DNA of 64,000 bases from Palaemon carinicauda (Eukaryota > Arthropoda > Malacostraca > Decapoda > Palaemonidae), in NCBI RefSeq assembly GCF_036898095.1, contig NC_090726.1, forward strand, positions 36,365,298-36,429,297, given 5' to 3'. A program made the position numbers and the translations under genes. Below, piece after piece: positions 1 to 10,055 of this stretch. Positions within the stretch are counted from its first letter, which is position 1. Each line of letters opens with the position of its first letter. Below the pieces are notes generated by a model. It had not been told where the DNA came from. It worked only from the letters and a program-made list of their open reading frames with translations, and made no database searches.

Positions 1-1112
1 AATATTGAGCTCAGTAATCTAACGGGAGCAATGTCAGCGTATCATGCTAACATCAGCAGTGTTTTTCATTTGTTTTTTGTCATTCTACGGTTCGCTTGTA
101 GTCGCTCTGGTTCGTTCGATGTGTCAATTTGTGTAGGAAACACAAATACGGTTAGCTGTAGTCACCAAATCTCGACTATTGTCGCTTCAATCTTAGAGTG
201 GCCAGCTGTCTCTCACATCTAAGATTCACAAACTATTCTTATCAGAATATGTCAATGAAGGGTATAAACACTGCAATAACGATGTGCAGAAAAATTAGCT
301 TTTTTTGAAGGCAAGTTTTAGGTAAATGCAGTTGTATATACAGTATATAAGGCAATTAACGAATAAAAGCGTATTTCCACTCTTAGTTCATTCTAAACGT
401 TCTGCCACACCTTGACTCATAAAATGCTTGAAGAAATGCTGCCAAACTGATTTCAAAACACTTTTTTTAACGTTCCAGACGAGTATTGAAATGATTGAAA
501 TGTTACTTGTTATCGCGTACATTTTGAAGCAAAATGGCAAAATATACCAGATAAGAGAGTAGATCTTGCCTAGCGATTCACTTCAGTTGTGCCCTGTTTT
601 CATTTGCCATCCTCTTTTTTTACCTATGCAATTAGTGTTATCGTGCTATTCCCAAAAGAATGTTAAAAATATTTAAAATCTTATAATCTTTGCCTTAGGT
701 AAGGAGTAGAAACCTTTTTAATAATTTAATTGGAAGTGAAATTTTGCTATAATTTTGATAAAACTGCGTTCTTCAGTATCAATAAAATGGCTTTTAATGG
801 ACAATTAATTAAAAAAGAAAAAAGTTAGGATTTGCATTAGAAATAATGGTTATGAAGTCCAAATACAGATGGAGCCACCTGTCTCCCAAGGACGACAGAA
901 CAAGAATTTCTACTTCCTTGATTTTCAAAGTTCTACTTTCTGGAACTTCACACTATTCTAGGCCTTTTATGGGTTAGGGCTGAGGAATTGAACAGTGATC
1001 GTTGATATTATATGTAAGTATTATTTTTAAAGATTTATGGTTATGGACTTTACAGTCATGGTGGTTCGTTTACATGTTAGAAGTACTGTACTACACTCCG
1101 TAAAATTAAATT
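1..1112. other. AT-rich non-coding sequence left of DIRS-A
   Basis: AT-rich sequence with many stops in all frames and no recognisable domain. The only long frame, near the left edge, has no domain signature and is probably chance. I see no RNA gene or repeat here. Confidence 0.5.
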
Positions 1113-1297
1113 GTTCCGTAACCGAAATACAAACCACGCTATTTACAAAGGGTATTACTTTTAGCGTAGCTGAAATGGCGAGCCATTAGAATTTAACGAG
1201 GGTGTATTACCCCCGCGCTAGTTAGCGGGGGGGTAGGGGAGTGGTAGCTAGCTACCCCTCCTCCCCCTCACACACAGGTGAATACTCACTTTCACTT
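1113..1297 (+). repeat. DIRS-A left inverted terminal repeat
   Basis: From about 1149 to 1296 the sequence is the exact reverse complement of about 8799-8949. The outermost part (1113-1140) differs from the outer right end, as expected for DIRS1-type ITRs with distinct terminal extensions that are both copied in the ICR. It contains G- and C-runs around GCTAGTTAGC and a TAGCTAGCTA palindrome, so it can fold strongly. Confidence 0.92.
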
Positions 1298-2014
1298 TTG
1301 GCTCGGACTGTGACAGACGTCTCTGTCTTGGTCCTCGCTTGGCAGCCATTGTCTGTTTTGTCTTTACTTAATCGCTTACTTTTCTTTTACTCAATATATA
1401 TGTAAACATGTTTTCATGTTTGTATATATATTTGAGTATAGAAATAAGTAAGTTTCCTTTTCAGATGTGTGTGTGTAGTGTACGATATCTACGTGGAGGC
1501 CTCGGCAGTTAGGCCACCACGGCCTAATTTTATGGGTTGCGATCGAGTTTGACTTCGGTCTTTCTCTCTCTCTCTCTCTTGAGGTCGTTCACCCTTTTAC
1601 TATGTTTTACTACGCTCTTGTAGCTTCCTTCCCGTGTGGGTGGGGTTGCTACGCCGTACATTTTGTCTCAATTAGTTTATGAATCTAATTGTAGTTGTTA
1701 ATTTTTCAGCTTGTAGAACGATTCCTTTCGGGGTTTTCGTTTTTTCTTTAGTGTTCATTCATTTTTAAATTACTTAATTACATAGTTACATAATTATAAT
1801 TGTTATAATTCTGTTTTGGTTACAGCTCTCCTTCCGCGAGTGTAAGTGGTTGTGAGGGCACGTGCCTGTTGTGTAATTCTTGTTCCTTTTCCTCGGGATT
1901 CCTCTTCGGAGCCTTCCCGGGGGAATGAATGTGTACTAATATTATTTGTTTTATTTTTTTACAGTTACCGATCTAGTTCGTTTCTGTAATATAGCAACGG
2001 TGTGAGCTGTCTGG
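1298..2014 (+). other. DIRS-A 5' leader
   Basis: Non-coding leader between the left ITR and the gag-like body. The sequence just inside the ITR (TTTTGGCTCGG) is shared with the 5' end of DIRS-D (reverse strand near 63300), so the two elements are related. A pyrimidine-rich tract ending in ACAG near 1964 resembles a splice acceptor; a spliced leader is possible but unproven. Confidence 0.5.
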
Positions 2015-2934
2015 TTGAGTCCTGGGGATTCGGCTGTTGCTGCCTCCCCCCTTGTATTGTCGTCAGGGGCGTGTCTCCTTCTACTGGTAGTACTCCCGTG
2101 TCGACGGACAGCTCTCCAGTTCATTTTAGAACAGTCAGGAGGCTTGCCTCCTTGGGCGGATAACTTTCCTTCCGAGGGAAGTTTTTTCCTGTCCAGGCTT
2201 GAGCTTTTCCTCTTTTGGGGGGTTCTTCTCTTGCCTTTTTTTCGTGCGACTATGCTCTTGGTGCTGAGCGGTCGCACCTGCAGTTTCGCTCAAGGGGCTG
2301 GGCAACTGCAGGAGCTCCTCTTCGGAGGATTGCCCCTCTTAGGTCACTGGCTGACCAGTCTCTTCCACGAAGTGTTTCTCTTTCGTTCGCGAGAGAGTAC
2401 ACTCATAGAGACTCCTCTTCGGAGGTTTCTTCTGTTGCTGTTGGCCTCCCTCGCCGTAAGGCCCTCCGTCCGCCTCGTCGTAAGGGCCTCTCATCTCCCT
2501 ATAAGGGTGCTTGAGGCGCCTTTTTGAATCTCCGTTTGCAGCCTACAACTTCTTTTTCTCGATCTTCCGTCTTGGTGCAGATGGACAGCAGTCTAATCTC
2601 GTCTTCCGACGGGCAACGGTCTTCCCGACGGACAACGGTCTTCCCGACGGACAGCGGTCTTCCGACGGACATCAGTCTCCCGGCGGACAACGATCCCTTC
2701 GGGGCAAAGGGTTGCCCCCACGGGGGTTCTTCCCTTGCGTGTCAGGGTTTCCCTGCGCGCCCTTCTGTTCGTCAGCGCTCTCCTGTTCGTCAGCGCTTTC
2801 AAGATGATCTTCCCTGTGGTTCCTGTTACGTGCCCTGTGCGCCCACGTTCGCCCTCGCGATCTAGAACTTCGGTTCAGGTCGGGGTCAAGGACTCTTCTT
2901 CTTTGCGCAGGCTTCCACGCGTAGCCTTCTGCTC

Positions 2935-3120
2935 GTCAGCGATCATCAGCTCGTCAGCGATCATCAGCTCGTCAGCGATCATCAGCTCGCCAGCGACCGT
3001 CAGCTCGTCAGCGATCATCAGCTCGCCAGCGATCGTCAGCTCGTCAGCGATCATCAGCTCGCCAGCGATCGTCAGCTCGTCAGCGATCATCAGCTCGCCA
3101 GCGATCTCCAGATCGCCCAC
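2935..3120 (+). repeat. 18-bp tandem repeat
   Basis: About ten copies of an 18-bp unit of the form GCTCGTCAGCGATCATCA, with CGCCAGCGATCGTCA variants. Eighteen is a multiple of three, so a frame survives through it and gives alternating Ser/Ala/Ile-rich peptide. It lies in the gag-like region of DIRS-A. Confidence 0.85.
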
Positions 3121-3194
3121 GTGTGTTACAGCTGGCACGCCAACGTTCTCCAACACTTCTGAAGGAACATGGTTCGCCAGCTACTAGCTCAACT

Positions 3195-3543
3195 GCGGAT
3201 GCTGATCGCCATCGCGCGACCCTCAACTGCAGATGCTGACCGCCATCGCGCGACCCTCAACTGCAGATGCTGACCGCCATCGCGCGACCCTCAACTGCAG
3301 ATGCTGACCGCCATCGCGCGACCCTCAACTGCGGATGCTGACCGCCATCGCGCGACCCTCAACTGCAGATGCTGACCGCCATCGCGCGACCCTCAACTGC
3401 AGATGCTGACCGCCATCGCGCGACCCTCAACTGCAGATGCTGACCGCCATCGCGCGACCCTCAACTGCAGATGCTGACCGCCATCGCGCGACCCTCAACT
3501 GCAGATGCTGACCGCCATCGCGCGACCCTCAACTGCAGATGCT
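3195..3543 (+). repeat. 34-bp tandem repeat
   Basis: About ten nearly identical copies of a 34-bp unit containing CTCAACTGCAGATGCTGAC and CGCCATCGCGCGACC. The spacing of successive CGCCAT starts (3241, 3275) gives a period of 34. That is not a multiple of three, so each copy shifts frame and the array cannot be an in-frame protein repeat. Confidence 0.9.
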
Positions 3544-3955
3544 GCTCGCCATCGCACAACCCTGAACGATTGCCCGCTTACGCATGCTGCTCCTCATCGC
3601 ACCACCCTGAACGATCGCCCTCCTGCAGATGCTGATCACCATCGCACCCTTTCACGCGATCATTCACCTGCGCATGCTGCTCGCCATCGCACAACCCTGA
3701 ACGATTGCCCGCTTACGCATGCTGCTCCTCATCGCACAACCCTGAACGATCGCCCTCCTGCAGATGCTGATCACCATCGCACCCTTTCACGCGATCATTC
3801 ACCTGCGCATGCTGCTCGCCATCGCACAACCCTGAACGATAGCCCGCTTACGCATGCTGCTCCTCATCGCACAACCCTGAACGCTCGCCCTCTTGCGGAT
3901 GCTGATCACCATCGCACCCTATCACGCGATCATTCACCTACACATGCTGCTCGCC
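3544..3955 (+). repeat. 135-bp higher-order tandem repeat, three copies
   Basis: The landmark GCTCGCCATCGCACAACC starts at 3544, 3679 and 3814, giving a period of 135 bp (45 codons, in frame). Each unit contains two or three degenerate sub-units related to the preceding 34-bp repeat. The translated peptide is rich in His, Arg, Thr, Asp and Pro. Confidence 0.88.
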
Positions 3956-4026
3956 ATCGCTTACCGCCAGCGATCTTCTTCACCTACGCGGCAGCACGAT
4001 CCCTCGCCGTCACGCCCATTCCCCTG

Positions 4027-4215
4027 CGCGCCCGCGCGATCGCTCGCCTGCGCGCCCGCGCGATCGCTCGCCTGCGCGCCCGCGCGATCGCTCGCCGGCG
4101 CGCCCGCGCGATCGCTCGCCTGCGCGCCCGCGCGATCGCTCGCCTGCGCGCCCTCGCGACCGCTCGCCTGCGCGCCCGCGCGACCACTCGCCTGTGCGCC
4201 CGCGCGACCATTCGC
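4027..4215 (+). repeat. 24-bp GC-rich tandem repeat
   Basis: About eight copies of a 24-bp unit CGCGCCCGCGCGATCGCTCGCCTG, in-frame length, progressively diverged towards the 3' side. The unit contains the self-complementary core GCGATCGC. It is the most GC-rich stretch of the window. Confidence 0.88.
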
Positions 4216-5499
4216 CTTTGCGCGACCGTTCGCCCTCGCGCGACCATAGTTCGCGGCGAATTCCACAGCCGGTGGTAGCAGCAGGGACGCGTGCTCCTAG
4301 GCGGCACTCGGGATCACCTCCATCCAAGCACAGGTTGGTAGTGCAGGACGAAGACAGGTCAGTACAGCATTCTTCCCACCTTCTTTTCAGGCAGGAACCG
4401 TCGTGTCCTCTCCAAAGGATCGCCCGATCCCTTTCACCTTAGCGAGGATTTCGGACTCTGTGTCCTTGGAGCAGCAGACATGGTTTGATCCGCTGGCACG
4501 GGCGTTAATGAGGGTTATGAAACCAGCACTCACCGGCCAGGGTAACAAACCAGCGGCTGTCTCTCCTACGCTGAAGAGAAAGAGAGGAGTGGACTTCGTG
4601 GTGACTTCCCCCAGGGCGAAGTTGGTTCCCAAGAGGTCGGTCTCGAGGGTCCCCTCTCCTGCACGAGTACTCTCTCCTTCTCCCGCCCTGGAAGGATTTT
4701 TGGCGGGGGGGCTTTCCGTTGAAGATTTCTCCATCGGACAAGGGGTGACTGCTTACCTCTTCCTCTGGGAGCTTACCAGGTTCTTTCCCTCCTCGGTTAC
4801 GGCCCGAGGTTTGGTTCAAGGAAGCTACAGGAAGATCAAGGGTACTTTCCTCCTCTCGAGCTCAGGCACCTTGGCCTTTCGTCGTTAAGTATCTACTTGC
4901 GGACAAGCTCGATGTTTTACCATCTGGACGCACTGACTGAAGGCTTCCTTCGGGTGTCTCATCTGTGGAGGTCAACGACCTCAGACACCCTTCCATCCTT
5001 GAGAAGAGTTTTGTCTTTGCCCAAGGACAGAGACTTAAACATCTGCTGTGCGGAGTAAATCGACTTCCGGTTTCACTCCTCCAAGGCGCTTTCTTCCAGA
5101 CTCTGCAGGGCTCCAGCTCCCTTTTCTTTCAACCACGTCGGCCTAAGTTATCGGCTACGACAACTGGGACAAGGTGTCCAATTGCAGTTTCCTCCTGTCA
5201 GGAACAGATGGCACGGGAGACTCCCCCGGGGGGGCATAGTCCTAAAAGGAGTTCACGAACTCTAGGATTGCAGGTTTTTTCGCTGGGAGGATGCTTAAGG
5301 TTACTCATCCGAATGACAGCTTCCCGATGCCCATTCCCGCACAATCTCTGTGAGTAGCCAAGGATATCGCGCCTGCCGTCTCTGTCAGCGAATTCAGTGT
5401 CTCTGAACCTCTATGCCATAGCATCAGCAGAGTTGCCCGGTTGGGCAGAATGATCCATACCTTAGGCGAAGGTCTTCCTTAGGATCATCGACGGCTTCA

Positions 5500-7330
5500 C
5501 CCCCGGCCCCCTCAGTCGATCCTTTCTTGTAAGGAAGGATCTGAGAGGGGATGTCCATAGTCGACCTCTCAGCCCTGATCAAGTTTGTCGAACAAACTTC
5601 GGCCAGCGTAGACCAGCAGAATCGATCAGACTGGTAACGAGGCGACAGGACTCCTTTAACCCTGGATCGGAAGGACGGGTACTTTCAGTTTCCATTCCAT
5701 CCATCTTCCAGGGTGCTCGTCGAATTCAGCCTAAACTGCAAGTATTCCTGCTTATGATGCAGTGTGGCTATCCCGCCGTGGCATAGCAGGTTTGTTTCCC
5801 CAGAGAACTCTCCCTGCCTTCCTCTTGGCCGCTCAGGTGCAGACTTCCGCCTCCTCTGCTGTTTGGAGGGCTGGTCAACTCCGGTAGGCTCGGGTTTCGA
5901 CCTTCTTCAGCGCCGGGAAAAGCTTCCGAATGCTGACCATGAGTGTGGGCTCATGGTATTTTGCTTGGAGCCTTCTCTTCCTCTGCCTCAACATCTGGAG
6001 TATCTGGCCATGATATTGAGTCAACCGCCTTACCACGTTGGAAACCCCGCTTCTCGTCCGTCCAGCGAGGTTAAGCAACGTCGGCACTTGGATGGGTGAC
6101 CACCTGGGGACGCCAGATTCTGTTACCACATCCTCCGAGCCTTCCTTTCGGTTGACTGTGGCAAGACTGAGGAGAGTCGCAGTACCTGTTCTCAGTCAAG
6201 CAGAGTTTTCAGCCCTACCTTGGAACGTTTCCTAGTTCTTCTTTCCTCATTGACCCGTTTATAGTCCGAACGGTCGCCTCAGGATAAGTTCCATGTGGGG
6301 CGATCCAAGTTCCGGTGGCTTCAGGCAATGTTTAACCGGACTCCCTGGCCCTATGGGACCAGCGGAACTATTAAACCTGCAATGGGTGTTGACCTATGGA
6401 GCCTCTTGATGGTAGTGGATATTCTCGTCCTTTCCCCACATTCTTGATGCGGTTCTCGGACTCGTCAAAGGAAAGGGGGGGGGGCATGTTTCGGTCCAGG
6501 CCTATGGTCAAGACCTGAAGGATACCTCTCCATCATTCAGGCAGGCTTAAGGGCCTTAGTCTGGCCCCTCTTCAGTCCTACCGCTCCTGCCAAGTCGCCC
6601 CGTTGCGTGTCGACTTCATGCTAACCAGCAGGGGACGCATTTTCACACCTTCACATCTTGCAGTAGAGATACCGGGATGATTGAGATTCTCTCAATTCCA
6701 CCATCGGCTCTCTCATTCCAGGCAGGGGAATGTTTCTCTCAGACTATCCAAGCAGAGCCTCATAGAGAGAGTGTACCTAGGGGTCTTTGACCTTGGGTAA
6801 CCAGCAAGTGCTGATCTGGGGGACCTGATCGCGACAGCTTGGAACCTCAAGCTTCCGCTAGTTTTCCCCCCAGTCTCAGACCCCGAGACTCTGGCAAGAT
6901 GCATTCCGGTGATGGTGGGACAACTTCGACGCCTGCGTCTTCCCTCCTTTTTGTCTGCGGACAATGGGTCTCAACAAAACCAGGTTGTCTGTCAACCTTT
7001 CAATGGGAGAGCTCCACTGGGACTATGCGCAGAACGGTTTCTGGACCCTCTGCTTCCCCTGACGGAACTCCCGGGAGAGCTTCTCCCACGGCGCAGGCTA
7101 CTCAAGCAACCACACTGCGACATCTCTCCCGAACCGGGGCGTCGCTTCGGCTTCATGCCTGGAGACACTACGCTTCCTCCTCTAGAAGAGACAACCCGCT
7201 ACAGTCGCGGTACGGAGGTCGCGTCATCTGCGATAGTCATCCACAGGGGTCTCCCAGGCAAAGTGAAGAGTCTAAGGTGGTTGGTGCCGTGGGAGATATA
7301 CCTCTTCCCGTGAGGCCTCTTCTCCAGCAA
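5500..7330 (+). pseudogene. DIRS-A reverse transcriptase / RNase H / MT-like remnant
   Basis: This is a broken copy of the DIRS polymerase. Short homologous blocks appear in different plus frames and in the right order. DLSAL then KFVEQT lies near 5560-5600 (compare DVSALNAYV in DIRS-B). A 'LDRKDGYFQFPFHPSSR'-like block near 5660-5710 is RT motif A. 'QHLEYLAMIL' near 5985-6015 matches the YLGM block after the active site. 'RLLKQPHCDI' near 7100-7130, followed by 'LHAWRHYAS' in a second frame, matches the C-terminal LLRQPH...LRLTAFRLS of DIRS-B. The YLDD box and the RNase H acidic residues were not found intact. Frameshifts and a 5S-derived insertion make it non-functional. Confidence 0.75.
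6024..6127 (+). pseudogene. 5S rRNA-derived fragment inside DIRS-A
   Basis: This stretch resembles eukaryotic 5S ribosomal RNA over about 100 bases. It holds ACCACGTTG near the start, TTCTCGTCCG, GAGGTTAAGCAACGTCGG (internal control region, A-box part) and ACTTGGATGGGTGACCACC followed by TGGGGACGCC (C-box part). Compared with a standard 5S RNA it lacks roughly ten bases between the GTCGG and ACTTGG blocks and about 15 bases at the 5' end. It is therefore a degenerate 5S copy or a piece of a 5S-derived SINE, inserted in or captured by the DIRS RT region. It is not a functional rRNA gene. Confidence 0.82.
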
Positions 7331-7519
7331 TAACGGTCTTATTGCCTTTCGGCGGGAGGAAACTCCTTTCCGCTCTTGGCAATGAAGCCTGTCGCTCAGC
7401 CTTTCCCTGACCTTCAGGCTTAAAGGAATAACTTTTTCCTGCCCGCTGGATCTATTCTCGCTCATGCGAAGCTACGATCGTCCCTGCCCTAGTCGGAGGA
7501 AGACCTCCAACTTGGAGCA

Positions 7520-8177
7520 TGGCTCGGACTTTTAGTCCTTTAAGAGATCTTCTCAAGACCCTTTTACGACAGGCCTCGGATTGTATTCCGCCTTGGGTCT
7601 TCTGCTCACTCTGGCCACGGCCAGTGTGTAAGCAATCTTCTTGGTCTCTTACTACTCCCCCCCTTTCTAAGGAAGAGGGGAAGGCAACATTCAGGCTCGC
7701 TCCTGAGTTGTTGGCTAGACTCAGAATCTGAGGGTCCCGACCCTTCGGTCCGATTCATTCAAGATTTTGAGTCTCCATTCTGTGTCTGATGTCCCAAGAC
7801 CTTCTCTTTCTTGCCAGTACAGGAATCGAGAGGTTGGCGCTGGGAACAGCTGCAGTTTGGCCTCAGTTGCAGCCGATTTGGGAACACAAGGAGGACATGG
7901 GGGGAGAGTCACCAGTATACCTCTTCAGCCCGGACTCAAGGACATTCATCTCGACCTGTCTTCAGACCCTCCCCCGTCACGTCGCCCTACAGCACGATGT
8001 TGGATACATCGCAACGTCCCTCGCCTTCGAGTAATACTACTCTGTGACGCAGGTGCTACAAGCTGGAGTCTGGAAGCGTCTGATGACCTTCGCAGCCCGC
8101 TTCCTGCAGGGCGTGACCCACAGGAGTCTCGATACGTTTTCTATCGCTCTGTGGTGGCTACACAACAGCTGGTCTAA
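7520..8177 (+). pseudogene. DIRS-A tyrosine recombinase remnant
   Basis: Decayed integrase of the phage-like tyrosine recombinase family. Around 7540-7700 two frames together give the region of the first catalytic box (a leucine-rich 'LLTLATAS' block, then ATFRLAPELLAR). Around 8100-8177 one frame gives FYRSVVATQQLV followed by a stop, which matches the recombinase C-terminus (compare FYLKDV...LGPFVAASAVV in DIRS-B). Its position, directly upstream of the ICR, is standard for DIRS1-like elements. The full Arg...His-x-x-Arg...Tyr set is not present in any one frame. Confidence 0.65.
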
Positions 8178-8654
8178 CCTCAGGCTCCTTTTTGGACAGG
8201 TAGCAGAAGGTTGAGGGCATTGTTATCAGGTTTTAGTCTGCATGAACGAAAGAAGTATGTCTGGCCCTTACTTCTTTCTTCATCATCCCCTCTACGGGGA
8301 AGCAGCATCCTGGTCTCTGCATAGCTGACCTCGAACCTCTGCAGGTAAACCATGCTTCCTTGTGTTCCGAGTATTGAGTCAATACTGTCGCGTCCCCCAT
8401 ACCCTGACGAGGTGGTATTGGGAACGTCCTAACCCAGAGTTCCTTCTGGAACTCCAGGTCAACTGCCTAAGACGGGTCACACTTCTTCCTTCACACACAA
8501 GCTTACGTAGGCCACATGGTTCCTTGCGGTGCAAGGAACTTGTGAGGTGCAGGGACTCCTTTTCTCGAGTGCGACTCACTCGGATTCTGAGTCCCCGGGT
8601 AAAGCCAAAGCCAGTATGGCTGGGGACTTTCCACCCTTCCTAAGGGATAAGTCA

Positions 8655-8754
8655 CCCTTTGTAAATAGCGTGGTTTGTATTTCGGTTACGGAACAAATGA
8701 CAAATTCGAAGATAATTTGTATTTTTCCTAACCATACAAACCTTAGCTATTTAC
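8655..8754 (+). repeat. DIRS-A internal complementary region (ICR)
   Basis: 8655-8694 is the reverse complement of 1113-1152 and 8697-8754 is the reverse complement of about 8952-9009. No mismatches are visible in either half; two extra A bases lie at the junction. In DIRS1-type elements this region bridges the two ends during formation of the circular DNA intermediate. Its position just before the right ITR fixes the element's plus orientation. Confidence 0.93.
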
Positions 8755-8798
8755 ACATATTTGCCCGCCAGCCCTGTCCCCCAAGACAAGTCCTACCT

Positions 8799-9009
8799 CT
8801 AAGTGAAAGTGAGTATTCACCTGTGTGTGAGGGGGAGGAGGGGTAGCTAGCTACCACTCCCCTACCCCCCCGCTAACTAGCGCGGGGGTAATACACCCTC
8901 GTTAAATTCTAATGGCTCGCCATTTCAGCTACGCTAAAAGTAATACCCTTTGTAAATAGCTAAGGTTTGTATGGTTAGGAAAAATACAAATTATCTTCGA
9001 ATTTGTCAT
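8799..9009 (+). repeat. DIRS-A right inverted terminal repeat
   Basis: Inverse partner of 1113-1297, exact over about 150 bp. The outer 58 bp are unique to this end and are mirrored in the ICR. The repeat ends at GAATTTGTCAT, followed by GTT. Confidence 0.92.
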
Positions 9010-9862
9010 GTTCTGGTGTTGCGAAATTGATTTTTTTTATGTTGACATCCCCATGTCAAACTATCCAATTTCCATACTTTTCACAGCTCCCCATACTTTC
9101 ATTTGTGAATCCTCCATACTTGAATATAGTTTCATGTCCTTATGTAAAAAAAAAAAAATAATCCGTTAGCATTTATAAAGTATTCTTTCAGTGCATGACT
9201 TGGATTTGCCTTCGTTCTGGTTAAGAATATGCCTACTTGCGTGCATAGCATCAAACTTTTAATATTTTTATATAAAATTTAGTTTTCCATTTTTTAACTT
9301 AAAGCATATCCAGCGGATCTTGAAACTGTAACATTCGTTATAGTGCAAAAAAAATTTTCATGCAATTGTTCGTTACCATAGATAGGAATTCTGGAAGTAA
9401 AATTTATTGGGTCTCTTAAAACAGCAATTTAGTTTGAAATTTTTCCGTAAATGTTTGATGTTCAGTTAATTGACTACTGTGAATTTATAGCATATCTTTG
9501 CTAAAAAAAATTCTATGAAGAATGGTCTGCTTATTTATACAACTGTGTTGTAAATCTTAATTTTGGCTGTTTTTCTATAGCAACTGTCATTGAAGTGTTT
9601 TGATTAAAAGTAAATTTAGTGGTAATGATCAAACGTTGAATGTAGTTAGATTTTTCGAGGTTTGGGTCTATAAAAGGACAAGAATCAAACTTTTACCCGT
9701 TTTACACCTTATCTATTTAACCTAAACACTTTCACCAGTGTACTTGTTTATAGTAATTACGTGGACTTCGGTACTAATTCTATGTAATTACTGCTGCTAC
9801 GCTTTTAATATTAAAGACTGACTTGCACTAAATTATCCCCAAATTTACAACTTAAGAGCTTT

Positions 9863-9863
<1 letters not shown>
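9010..9863. other. AT-rich non-coding spacer
   Basis: AT-rich sequence with stops in all frames. I see no gene, repeat unit or structured RNA in it. Confidence 0.5.

Positions 9864-9949
<86 letters not shown>
9864..9949. repeat. (TC)n microsatellite
   Basis: An uninterrupted run of about 43 TC units. Confidence 0.98.
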
Positions 9950-9954
<5 letters not shown>

Positions 9955-10055
9955 TTCAGACTTGGCTAATTTAGTTACAATCTGAGTTTTCAGAGTAAAA
10001 TGTCAAATTAAAATTGCATGACAATATGGTAATCAACTAAACTCACAATAGTGAA

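Larger units (their letters stand above)
2015..4890 (+). pseudogene. DIRS-A gag-like region, decayed and repeat-expanded
   Basis: By position, between the leader and the RT remnant, this is the gag region of DIRS-A. No frame is open throughout. The middle is four successive tandem-repeat arrays (units of 18, 34, 135 and 24 bp) whose translations are rich in Arg, His, Asp, Ser and Pro. Similar RDRHSP-like low complexity occurs in the gag of DIRS-D. The 3' part (about 4400-4890) is more ordinary coding-like sequence in a plus frame. The N-terminal cysteine motif of the DIRS-B and DIRS-D gag proteins was not found, so the start is lost or unrecognisable. The gag call rests on position and composition, not on a clear homologous domain. 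Confidence 0.5.
1113..9009 (+). mobile_element. DIRS-A: DIRS1-like retrotransposon, complete termini, decayed genes
   Basis: This is a tyrosine-recombinase retrotransposon of the DIRS1 type. It has inverted terminal repeats (1113-1297 and 8799-9009) and an internal complementary region at 8655-8754. The left 40 bases of the element reappear reverse-complemented at 8655-8694, and the right-end sequence up to 9009 reappears reverse-complemented at 8697-8754, in both cases with no mismatch I can see. The order gag-like, RT-like, recombinase-like then ICR gives plus orientation. All three coding regions are broken by frameshifts and stops. A GTT starts the left end and another GTT follows the right end (9010-9012), in keeping with the short GTT-like junctions of DIRS circles. 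A 5S rRNA-derived segment interrupts the RT region. Confidence 0.92.

Noticed and set aside
3961..4327. Arg/Ala-rich proteins on both strands over the 24-bp repeat
   Set aside because: In-frame GC-rich tandem repeats keep several frames open on both strands. None has a domain or start context.
6024..6127. Functional 5S rRNA gene
   Set aside because: It lacks the 5' end and about ten internal bases, and it lies inside a retrotransposon.
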